DNA of 14,322 nt, taken from contig JAFGJR010000278.1 in NCBI GenBank assembly GCA_016928975.1, positions 1 through 14,322 on the forward strand. The letters are read 5' to 3'. Positions 1-9,480 of this stretch are shown piece by piece. Numbering within the stretch: position 1 is the first letter of the stretch; the number at the start of each line of letters is the position of its first letter. The notes under the pieces are model-generated. The model was given only the letters and a program-made list of their open reading frames with translations, did not search any database and was not told the DNA's origin. Made by a program: the position numbers and the translations under genes. Source of the DNA: Sedimentisphaerales bacterium. Its GTDB lineage: Bacteria > Planctomycetota > Phycisphaerae > Sedimentisphaerales > SG8-4.

Positions 1-770
1 CCGCCGGAGCCGACGAAGAGCTTGCCGCCGCCCAGGAGCATATCGAGGCCCGTGTGGTCGAGGAAGGGACCAGTCACTTTCCTGGCGCGGCCCACGCGGA
101 TGTTGTAGCCGGAGTCCGCGCCCCGGCAGCAACTGCCGTGCGTGGCCAACAGGTAGTACCAGCCGTCGCGATAGATCATGATCGACGCTTCACAGTTGAT
201 CGCGATGTCCACGGGCTTGTCGTTCGGGTCGAGACGCCTACCGGTCTTGGGGTCGAGCTGGACCAGCCGGATGTAGCCGAAATAGGAACCGTAGACCAGC
301 CACAGCTTCCCATTGGTGGGATCCAGAAAGAGTCCCGGATCGATGGCGTTGCAGAACTCCGTTCCATCGGACGACGCGACGATTCCGCCTTCTTCCCATT
401 TGTAGTCGGGGGAATTCGGGTCGAGGGTCTTGCTCGATATCACGTTGATGGCCGCCCGGGGCTGCCCTCCGATGTTGGCGGCCACATACAGGCAGTAGCG
501 GTCACTGAGGTGCATGATGTCGGGCGCCATCCCTCGCCGCGCGGGTGTGACCCCGCGACGCCAGGTCCAGCCGTCGTCGGAGACCAGGCTGGAGCCACCG
601 GTGCCGTAGGTGTAGAACTTGCCGTTGCACAGCATGATGGTGGAGGGGTCGTGGATTTGGACCTGGCCGTCAAGGGCAAAGACGGGCGAGGCCCAAACAG
701 CGATGGATCCCACCAGAAGCGCGATAGGTCTGACAAAGAGGAAGTACTGGGCATGATGGATTGGGTTCAT
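1..770 (-). CDS. GH43 glycosidase, endo-arabinanase-like (3' end cut by window edge)
   Basis: Likely hydrolyses alpha-1,5-arabinan or arabinofuranosyl side chains outside the cytoplasm. The frame is open from ATG at 770 to the window edge (256 codons), so the C-terminus is missing. A signal peptide occupies about residues 1-33, with a hydrophobic core ending WASPVFA. The five-bladed propeller pattern of GH43 is visible: IHDPST with the general-base Asp at 41, MAPD at 81-84, NAIDPGLF with the pKa-modulating Asp at 144, and CEAS with the probable acid Glu at 194. The segment HGSCCRGADS (211-220) followed by GYNIRVGR closely recalls the GCCRG...VGRS stretch of arabinanases, which is why I prefer that activity. 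AGGGAGA lies about 8 nt before the ATG. It is the last visible gene of the operon, 34 nt after the other GH43 gene. Family is confident; substrate is inferred. Confidence 0.88.
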   Translation of the reverse strand, partial: MNPIHHAQYFLFVRPIALLVGSIAVWASPVFALDGQVQIHDPSTIMLCNGKFYTYGTGGSSLVSDDGWTWRRGVTPARRGMAPDIMHLSDRYCLYVAANIGGQPRAAINVISSKTLDPNSPDYKWEEGGIVASSDGTEFCNAIDPGLFLDPTNGKLWLVYGSYFGYIRLVQLDPKTGRRLDPNDKPVDIAINCEASIMIYRDGWYYLLATHGSCCRGADSGYNIRVGRARKVTGPFLDHTGLDMLLGGGKLFVGSG

Positions 771-804
771 CGTCGGTCTCCCTGATCGTGTCTTTGTCAT
801 TGTT

Positions 805-2370
805 TCACCGAGAATTCACCGGGGTCGGTTGCGCCGCAGGCAAAGATCCTGCTGGTTGACCAAAGACGGTGAACTCGATAATCCCCAGCGGCGTGGCCCG
901 AGGCCAATTCGTCATGGTCAGCCGAACAAAGCGGCACTTCACCGGCGGTATTTCCTCGAAAACCACATTTCGCGAGACGACGTTCTCTGTCTGATCAAGG
1001 GCCTTTGTGTAGGTCTGTCCATCCAATGACACTTCGATCCTGTATTGATACGCGTTGACCGGAGGCGATTCTGGAGTCGCGGCTGTCGCAGGTACGCTCT
1101 CGGAGGCCGACGCGCGGCTGCGCCCACCAAAACCGCGCCCGCCGTTGAACATCAGGCGGACGGAGTCAATCGTGAATAGCTGCACCGCATCAAAGCGTGT
1201 CGCAGGGGAAAGCTCGATTGTCAGAGTCGGCTGTGCATCGGTCGGGGCGGGCTCCCACCATGTGCCGCTGGAGTTGTCCACGGCGTAGGCTGCGTCGCGC
1301 CCCGGCTGCTGTGAGGAGAATCGTGAAAGTGCGTTCATCGCGCGGATCTTGTTGATGGTTACTGGGATCGAGCCGCTGTCACCCTTGGTGGGATCGCTGA
1401 TCGTGTTTGGGGCCCATTGCGGCGTATCGGTGATCTTCACCGCCATGTGGCCGTCTGTGTCCAAGGTGATCCGATCCATTCCGACACGTCGTCCACCGGG
1501 CGGGTTCGAGAGAACGATGGTGTAAAATTGCCACAGATTCCCGTCAGGTCCTTCCACGATGCTGCCATGCGCGGTGCCGGTGACCAGGCCGTCGGTCCTG
1601 CGCAGCAACGGGTTGTTGGGAGCATACGCGAACGGACCCAAGGGCGACTTCGCGGTGTAGTATCCCGAGGCATAGGTCTTCCACTGGGTCCCGGAGCCTG
1701 AGTATTCCAGATAGTATGTGCCGTTATACTTCTGAAGCCAGGGCCCTTCGATCCACGCGACATCTGTGTACTCGTTCATCTCGCCGTAACGTTCCCAGAC
1801 GTGGTCTGTGTTGAATGCGAAGAGATGCTTGGGCGGGCCGGCGAATCTCGTGAGGTCATTGGGGTCGAGGGGCACGACGAAGATACCGTCAATCCCGCGT
1901 CCGGGGAAATAGAGATACGGCTTGTTGTCGTCGTCGATGTAGATGTCCATATCGAAGGGACCTCGCCATCCATCGGCACCATCGGGCGGGCTCTTCCATT
2001 CTCCGATCCTGATAAAGGGCCCCAGCGGGTTGTCGGCTTTGAAGAGCGGGCTGCTGTTGCCGCACATGTAGAAGCTGTCGTTGTATTTGACGACATGCGG
2101 TGCGACAGGGACATTGGTGACGCGCTGGAAGGACCAAGCAAGCATGTCGTCCGAGATCCACGCGCCGCCGCCGGTGCAGTACATGTAGTACTTGCCTTGC
2201 TCGCGGATGACCGTGACATCGCCGGCTACATCGCCGCCCGGCGCGGTGACCATCGGCAGAGGGTTACAGTAGCGTGCTGTCTTGCCAATCTCCGGGTCGG
2301 CTGCCCAGGCGGACGAGCCGGCCAGCGAGACCAGACTCACGAATCCCTGAAGCTGTTGAAGTCGATGCAT
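805..2370 (-). CDS. GH43-family glycosidase with C-terminal discoidin/F5-8C-like domain
   Basis: A secreted 521-residue glycosidase, probably an arabinofuranosidase or xylosidase acting on hemicellulose. I chose ATG at 2370 because it gives a clean signal peptide ending SSAWAA; a TTG at 2385 would add five residues. Propeller residues can be placed: AGDVTVI with candidate base Asp51, FDMDIYIDDDNKPYLYF with Asp140 at the expected distance from the DDD turn, and WIEGPW with candidate acid Glu208. The first motif departs from the usual ADPSV, so this is a divergent GH43 member. Residues about 340-505 form a discoidin-like (F5/8 type C, CBM32-like) sandwich: WWEPAP, LTIELSPATRFDAVQLF, YRIEVSLDGQTYTKA and CRFVRLTMTNW. 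That fold is interrupted at about 409-438 by a GGRGFGGRSR plus Ser/Ala/Pro-rich insert. The gene lies 42 nt after the HEAT gene and 34 nt before the next GH43 gene. Exact substrate cannot be read from sequence. Confidence 0.87.
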   Translation of the reverse strand: MHRLQQLQGFVSLVSLAGSSAWAADPEIGKTARYCNPLPMVTAPGGDVAGDVTVIREQGKYYMYCTGGGAWISDDMLAWSFQRVTNVPVAPHVVKYNDSFYMCGNSSPLFKADNPLGPFIRIGEWKSPPDGADGWRGPFDMDIYIDDDNKPYLYFPGRGIDGIFVVPLDPNDLTRFAGPPKHLFAFNTDHVWERYGEMNEYTDVAWIEGPWLQKYNGTYYLEYSGSGTQWKTYASGYYTAKSPLGPFAYAPNNPLLRRTDGLVTGTAHGSIVEGPDGNLWQFYTIVLSNPPGGRRVGMDRITLDTDGHMAVKITDTPQWAPNTISDPTKGDSGSIPVTINKIRAMNALSRFSSQQPGRDAAYAVDNSSGTWWEPAPTDAQPTLTIELSPATRFDAVQLFTIDSVRLMFNGGRGFGGRSRASASESVPATAATPESPPVNAYQYRIEVSLDGQTYTKALDQTENVVSRNVVFEEIPPVKCRFVRLTMTNWPRATPLGIIEFTVFGQPAGSLPAAQPTPVNSR

Positions 2371-2412
2371 AGTCACAATTCTCAAACGAGGTTGTTTCTT
2401 CTACAGGATCAT

Positions 2413-4656
2413 CTACTGGGCACGTTGACCGCCGCGCATCCCTCTGCCACTCAGGACGGCATTCGCCTGGTCGTTGACGTCAGCCGATACATTCATGTCG
2501 AGGATCTTCCGGGCCAGTTCCTGCGCCGCTTGCCGGTTGGTCCTGAGCATAGCGCCGGCGAGATTCACCGTCGCCAGGGCGGCCTCATTTCTGAGACTTT
2601 CGTCTTTGACCAGTTCCAGCAGTCGGTTCGCAGATCGCTCGCACGGCAGCGTCGCCAATGTCGCGACAGCCTGCCGCTTCTCCTCGATGCGGCGGGCCAG
2701 ATCGAGGATCTTCATGCACAGCACGGCTCGGCTTTCCACTTCCGCGGGATCCATCCGCGGCCCCATCCGAGGGCCGGTCGGCGGCCCCATCCGCAGCCCC
2801 ATGGACGGTTGCCGTAGTGCAATCAGTCTCAGGGCCCCTCGGACAGCCAATGCATAGGAATTCAGAGGCGTCTGGGCATTGGATGCGATATCGACCAAGG
2901 CGGGCACGGCCTCGTAGTCAGGCCATTCGCTTAGTGCGCGGATACCCGTGTCGCGTACGGATTCATCGGGACTCTGTGCCGCGTCGGTCACAGCTTTGAG
3001 CGCCGTGGCGCCCCCCAACGACGGCAGGGAACCTAACAGAGCCAGCTTCGTCTGGCCCCGAGCCTTGCTCATCTGATCGAGGATGATCTTCCCGGCAGCC
3101 TCCTTGTCTTGCGCTTTGGCCAACACGGCCTTGAGGGACGCGACTGCGACCGCACGAGCCCCATCGCTCTGAGCTTTGGCCACGAGATCCGTCAACGCCG
3201 CCAGATCGATCGCGTCCGCCACATTGACCATGGCCTGGAAGGCCGCGGCACTGACCGTCTCGTCAGCCTCGGCCGCATAGGCTAACAGCAGGCGGGACGT
3301 CCCCTCGCAGCGCCGCTGTCCGAGGAGATTGATTGCCACGGCTCTGGCCTTCGCAGCGCCGGACGCCGCCTTCGCTTTGAGCAGGGCATCCGCCTGCGGG
3401 CCTGACATCACCGCCAAGCCATCCTGTGCCGCCTTCTGCACGCTGCCCCGGCCATTCACCGCCGCGTCAAAGAGCGTGCTGGCACTCGTTTCCGTTCCAA
3501 GCCGGCTCAGGGCATGGGCCGCCGCCAGAGAAACGGCCTCGTCCTCGCTGGCAAGCATCGGGACGACCGCGGTCTCCGCCGAAGTGTCTTTCAAATCGCC
3601 GACCAGACATAGCACCTGCACCTGCGAGTCGCTCTTGAGCTTGGGCAACAACGCCGTCAGCGCCCGGGCGGCGGCTGGGGAAGGGGACAGGCGGGTCGCC
3701 TGAATAGCCGCCTGGCGCAGCCGGGGATTCTCATCCTGAAGGAGTGTCACGGCCACTCGGACACCGCGATCCACATCGGTGACGATCAGCCCCGTTGCCG
3801 CCGCCGCACAAACGCCGATGGGGACAGCCGTCGTCTTGCCCGCCCATTCGTAGACGGAGCCGTAGATCCTAGCGGCCCCGGCCGTGTCCTGGGCCGCCGC
3901 CATTCGGCCCGCCATGTCGATGAGCCCCTGGGCCGCGGCCGCGGAGACCGGCCCCACCGGTTGGGCGAGCACCGCGAACAGTGCCTGCGCACTGTCCTGC
4001 CCGCCGACCCTTGCCAAGGCGCCGGCCGCCGCCCGGGCGACATTGCGATCGGAGTCGCCCAGAGCCTGCGTCAGCAGCTTGACGGCTGCCGAGGTACGAC
4101 GGTCGCCCAGAGAATTGATCAACCCGATCCTCCATTCGGCTTCCCTGGCGCTGGCCAGTTCCGTCAACAACGCCTCGGTCGCACCGGCGTGCGGGTTCTT
4201 CTCCAAGGCCCGCCGGGCATAATCCCGCGTGTTCTTGTCCTCATCGGACATCAGTTTCGCCAACAGCCCAACGGATTCCGCTTTGCCGATGCGCTCAAGC
4301 TGCAGGATGAACCAATTGCGGACTGTGGTCTCCATTTTCGTCTGTTCGAGCGTCTTGACCATGACCTGGGCCAGCGCCAGGCGCTGTGCCTCCGCGCCGG
4401 GTCGAGCCGCATACGAACCCATGTCCTGCAACAGGATCTGGGGGGCGTAGCGAGAACCAACGTCCTCGGCGGACATCAGCGGGAGTAGATAGTCAACGGC
4501 TTTCAGGTAGGCCTCGGTCCATTGGGCGGCATCGCGCGCCAGCCCCTGGGCCTTGCCCGTCAACTGCGCCACGAGCTCCTCACCCGTCTGCGCATTCGTC
4601 CCCCGCGCGCCGGAGAAACCGACGAGTAACACGCCAATGAGATATGTCGTCTTCAT
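2413..4656 (-). CDS. Secreted HEAT-repeat protein
   Basis: A 747-residue alpha-solenoid with an N-terminal signal peptide (about 1-22, ending GTNA) and no catalytic motif that I recognise. From about residue 112 to 610 it is built of HEAT/PBS-lyase-type helical pairs. Typical units read DEDKNTRDYARRALEKN, DSDRNVARAAAGALARVGG, DENPRLRQAAIQATRL, DEAVSLAAAHALSRLG and DESVRDTGIRALSEW. The solenoid is broken at 619-635 by MGLRMGPPTGPRMGPRM, and the protein ends in GRGMRGGQRAQ. ATG at 4656 follows GGAAAG at about 8 nt spacing. It lies 36 nt after the oxidoreductase and 42 nt before a GH43 gene, so it is surely co-transcribed with them. HEAT solenoids usually bind proteins; I infer a scaffold or binding role in the extracytoplasmic enzyme set. 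The role is unknown. Confidence 0.85.
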   Translation of the reverse strand: MKTTYLIGVLLVGFSGARGTNAQTGEELVAQLTGKAQGLARDAAQWTEAYLKAVDYLLPLMSAEDVGSRYAPQILLQDMGSYAARPGAEAQRLALAQVMVKTLEQTKMETTVRNWFILQLERIGKAESVGLLAKLMSDEDKNTRDYARRALEKNPHAGATEALLTELASAREAEWRIGLINSLGDRRTSAAVKLLTQALGDSDRNVARAAAGALARVGGQDSAQALFAVLAQPVGPVSAAAAQGLIDMAGRMAAAQDTAGAARIYGSVYEWAGKTTAVPIGVCAAAATGLIVTDVDRGVRVAVTLLQDENPRLRQAAIQATRLSPSPAAARALTALLPKLKSDSQVQVLCLVGDLKDTSAETAVVPMLASEDEAVSLAAAHALSRLGTETSASTLFDAAVNGRGSVQKAAQDGLAVMSGPQADALLKAKAASGAAKARAVAINLLGQRRCEGTSRLLLAYAAEADETVSAAAFQAMVNVADAIDLAALTDLVAKAQSDGARAVAVASLKAVLAKAQDKEAAGKIILDQMSKARGQTKLALLGSLPSLGGATALKAVTDAAQSPDESVRDTGIRALSEWPDYEAVPALVDIASNAQTPLNSYALAVRGALRLIALRQPSMGLRMGPPTGPRMGPRMDPAEVESRAVLCMKILDLARRIEEKRQAVATLATLPCERSANRLLELVKDESLRNEAALATVNLAGAMLRTNRQAAQELARKILDMNVSADVNDQANAVLSGRGMRGGQRAQ
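2752..2802 (-). repeat. Met/Gly/Pro/Arg tandem repeat inside the HEAT gene
   Basis: Residues 619-635 of the HEAT protein repeat the unit MGPR/MGLR/MGPP. At DNA level, GGCCCCATCCG-like units recur on the plus strand. The segment looks like a slippage-prone low-complexity loop inserted between helical repeats. Confidence 0.7.
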
Positions 4657-4692
4657 AGGGTGGACTTTCCGTTCTTGATGGTCTTCTTCTGC

Positions 4693-6006
4693 TTATGACA
4701 ACACGTACGGCGCCCGCCGTGGACGGTCGTACCAGCGCGCCGCCTCGGGGTCGTTCAGGATCTGCTCTTTGGCGGGGTCCCAATCAATCGGCCGGCCCAG
4801 CCGCTCGGCGATCCCGTTGAGTTGACAGATCGTGCCCGTGCGGTGACCGATCTCGGCCTGGCAGATCGGTTGTCGGCGGCTGCGGATGCAATCGACCCAG
4901 TTGCCCAGATGATCTCTCGATTCGTATAAATGGATGTCGCTGGCGCCGAAGGGCCTTCGGGCCAGTTCCACCGGCACGGTGTCGAGCATGCCGTTGCGGC
5001 TGACGAAGACCTGGCCTTCCTCACCGATGAACTGGATCATGCTGTTCCCGCGGTTCGCCGCGTTGTTGATCGGGTGATCGCGCTCGACGGTCACGCCGTT
5101 GGCATAGATGTGCGTCTGATACTGTGTCCCGTCCCAGCCCTTGGGAATGAACTTGACCGGGCCGGAATCGTCCATTCCCAAAGCCCATTGAATGATGTCG
5201 AAATGGTGAGCGCCCCAGTCCCCATTCTTGCGCGAGCCGTACTCCCAGAAACACCGCCAGCCCCCGCCGAAGTTGCCTTCGACGCGTCGGTAGTTGTAGG
5301 GATACCAGGGGGTCGATCCCAGCCAGCGATCATAGTCGAATCCTTCGGGGATCGGCTGCTCCGGCAGCGTCGCGGGCGGAGCAAACCGGCCCAGACTGGC
5401 ATAGCAGGTCTTGACCTTGCCGATCCAGCCGTTTCGAACGATCTCCGCCGCCGTGCGGAAGGCCCACTCGGACCGTTGCTGAGAACCCACTTGATAAACA
5501 GTGCCATACTGTTTGCAGGCATCGCTGACGAGCCGGCCCTCGTGGATCGTGAGCGTCATGGGCTTCTCGCAGTAGACGTCCTTGCCCGTCTTGATGGCCG
5601 CGAGGGAAATCGCCGCATGCCAGTGATCCGGGGTGCAGATGATGACGGCGTCGATGTCGGGCCGCTCACAGACCCGTTCGTATTCCAGGTAGGCGTCACA
5701 GCCCTTGTATGTCCCCGAGGCCATCGCCTGAGCGTACGTGTTCTCGGTCTGGCCTTTTGCACTCTCCCGCTTTCTGTGATCGACATCACAGACGGCCAGA
5801 ACCCGGACGTCGGAGCGTCCGAGCATCGTTCGGAAGTGCCCGCCCATCTGGCCGCCCATGCCGATCATGCCCATCGTGATGCGATTGCTCGGTGCGGCGG
5901 CGCCAAAGACCGTGGACGGCACGATCGCGGGCAACACCGCGGTCGCACCCAAGGCGGCGCCCCGGAACATGAACGCGCGACGTGTCAATGCAGTTCTCTT
6001 GCTCAT
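4693..6006 (-). CDS. Tat-exported Gfo/Idh/MocA-family oxidoreductase
   Basis: An NAD(P)-dependent sugar or polyol oxidoreductase of 437 residues. It carries a twin-arginine signal: TRRAFMF (8-14, Arg9-Arg10), then a hydrophobic stretch to about 37, so it is folded with its cofactor before export. The Rossmann glycine motif is GMIGMGGQMGG (46-56) and the second strand ends in AVCDVD (71-76). ICTPDHWHA (123-131) and CEKPM with Lys148 (146-150) are the family's nucleotide and catalytic landmarks. Further on, GDWGAHHFDIIQWAL (262-276) supplies the His/Asp-rich substrate pocket typical of exported planctomycete members. ATG at 6006 is preceded by AGGAG at 9 nt. It sits between the CE6 esterase and the HEAT gene in an operon of exported proteins, suggesting it oxidises a sugar released outside the cytoplasm. 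I see no GH109 glycosidase signature. Family is certain; substrate is unknown. Confidence 0.92.
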   Translation of the reverse strand: MSKRTALTRRAFMFRGAALGATAVLPAIVPSTVFGAAAPSNRITMGMIGMGGQMGGHFRTMLGRSDVRVLAVCDVDHRKRESAKGQTENTYAQAMASGTYKGCDAYLEYERVCERPDIDAVIICTPDHWHAAISLAAIKTGKDVYCEKPMTLTIHEGRLVSDACKQYGTVYQVGSQQRSEWAFRTAAEIVRNGWIGKVKTCYASLGRFAPPATLPEQPIPEGFDYDRWLGSTPWYPYNYRRVEGNFGGGWRCFWEYGSRKNGDWGAHHFDIIQWALGMDDSGPVKFIPKGWDGTQYQTHIYANGVTVERDHPINNAANRGNSMIQFIGEEGQVFVSRNGMLDTVPVELARRPFGASDIHLYESRDHLGNWVDCIRSRRQPICQAEIGHRTGTICQLNGIAERLGRPIDWDPAKEQILNDPEAARWYDRPRRAPYVLS

Positions 6007-6053
6007 AGGTTACTTCTCCTCTTGGTGTCAAACGAGACTATTGTCCATCCCAT

Positions 6054-6067
6054 CGCGCCACGGCGCG
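6054..6067 (-). other. GC-rich hairpin in the CE6-oxidoreductase spacer
   Basis: CGCGCC, AC, GGCGCG form a perfect inverted repeat; a 5-bp stem with a 4-nt loop is the realistic structure. It is the second of two hairpins in the only long spacer of the operon. No T-run follows on the minus strand, so it is not a classical terminator. Confidence 0.35.
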
Positions 6068-6106
6068 CCTGTCCACGGGCAGCATGGAGACCCGGCAGAT
6101 CACTCT

Positions 6107-6128
6107 GAAGAACTTCGGCAAGTTCTCC
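6107..6128 (-). other. Hairpin 14 nt after the CE6 stop codon
   Basis: On the minus strand GGAGAACTT, loop GCCG, AAGTTCTTC form a 9-bp stem with one G-T wobble. It starts just after the stop of the esterase gene. No U-tract follows, so I read it as a processing, stability or weak attenuation element rather than a full terminator. Confidence 0.4.
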
Positions 6129-6142
6129 CATAGAAGCCCAAT

Positions 6143-9013
<2,871 letters not shown>

Positions 9014-9028
9014 TGAGTCACTCTGTAG

Positions 9029-9046
9029 TCGCGGATCAGCCCGCGA
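9029..9046 (+). terminator. Weak terminator-like hairpin after the esterase
   Basis: TCGCGG, loop ATCAGC, CCGCGA form a perfect 6-bp stem that begins 16 nt after the esterase stop codon. The following bases (AGTGCAAAACGG) lack a T-run, so intrinsic termination here is doubtful. Confidence 0.3.
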
Positions 9047-9175
9047 AGTGCAAAACGGCATAGCGCTGGTGAAAACCGATCGGCAGTCTATTCAGTCCGC
9101 CCGTCTTGAGGTTTACCGCTTTGGGCGAGAGGCAGGAGTGAAGAGGAGACGCCGAGTGTCGCCGCCACGTCGCCT

Positions 9176-9325
9176 CTATCCCTGGGCCAAAGCGACGCTC
9201 AGATCGCAGGTGTATAGCTCATATTGGTCTTGCGGAGAGCGCGTGCAGTTGAAAAGCAGGAGGTCTGATTGGCAGAAGGGAGCGTCGAAGGCCCCCCAGA
9301 AGGTGAATCCGTTGCTCAGTGCCAT
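9176..9325 (-). CDS. Possible small protein or gene remnant, 49 residues, unrecognised
   Basis: An ATG at 9325 opens a 49-codon frame ending in TAG, with GAAGG 5 nt upstream as a plausible ribosome site. The product begins MALSNGFTFWGAFDAPF, has an aromatic- and Cys-containing middle and ends YELYTCDLSVALAQG. Third codon positions are mostly G or C, as in the neighbouring real genes, and the composition is protein-like rather than the Arg/Pro/Ser-rich look of shadow frames. There is no signal peptide or transmembrane helix and I recognise no family. It lies next to a possible insertion-sequence end, so it may be debris from an older gene. It may equally be chance. Confidence 0.22.
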   Translation of the reverse strand: MALSNGFTFWGAFDAPFCQSDLLLFNCTRSPQDQYELYTCDLSVALAQG

Positions 9326-9369
9326 GATGCCCTTCCCGGGCTGTCGGGATCGCTACGCCGGTACCCGGG

Positions 9370-9425
9370 GTGGTTCCATCGGCACCTGACAAGCACAAGT
9401 GGTCCCATTGGCGCCTGACAGACAC
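9370..9425. repeat. Two-copy imperfect 27-bp tandem repeat, possible insertion-sequence end
   Basis: Copies at 9370-9396 and 9399-9425 match at 22 of 27 positions, and all five differences are transitions. Each contains GTGGTYCCATYGGCRCCTGA on the plus strand, so read from the right the block starts with TGTCAGG-type sequence. Repeated TGTCAG-like units at an element end recall IS21-family termini, but no transposase and no second end is present. Confidence 0.45.
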
Positions 9426-9435
9426 ACCGTGTGTC
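9421..9435. other. Short palindrome GACACAC-C-GTGTGTC
   Basis: A perfect 7-base inverted repeat around a single base, with a realistic 6-bp stem and 3-nt loop. It overlaps the end of the second tandem-repeat copy and lies 46 nt from the stop of the giant gene. There is no U-tract on either strand, so a terminator role is weak. Confidence 0.3.
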
Positions 9436-9480
9436 GCTGGTTTACCATTGTGTGACGTTGCCTTCTGCATCAGTGGGCTG

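Larger units (their letters stand above)
9014..9480. other. Spacer between convergent genes
   Basis: 467 nt between the stop codons of two convergent genes. It contains a hairpin just after the esterase, a small possible ORF on the minus strand (9325-9176), a two-copy 27-bp tandem repeat (9370-9425) and a short palindrome overlapping its end. No RNA gene or convincing bidirectional rho-independent terminator was seen. Confidence 0.6.

Noticed and set aside
54..785. 243-codon open frame on the plus strand
   Set aside because: It lies opposite a GH43 frame with signal peptide, catalytic Asp/Asp/Glu motifs and a ribosome site.
1801..2817. 338-codon open frame on the plus strand spanning the GH43/HEAT boundary
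   Set aside because: It crosses two well supported minus-strand genes and shows no family motif.
4693..6006. Assignment of the oxidoreductase as a GH109 N-acetylgalactosaminidase
   Set aside because: Tat signal and Rossmann fold agree, but the GH109 loop with its Gly-Gly-Asp-Leu-Tyr-Pro-type motif is not present.
4930..6108. 392-codon open frame on the plus strand opposite the oxidoreductase
   Set aside because: It has no recognisable domain and lies opposite a gene with complete family motifs; long antisense frames are expected at high GC.
9048..9389. 113-codon open frame on the plus strand between the convergent genes
   Set aside because: Arg/Ser-rich with no domain and no good ribosome site; the opposite-strand 49-codon frame is more protein-like.
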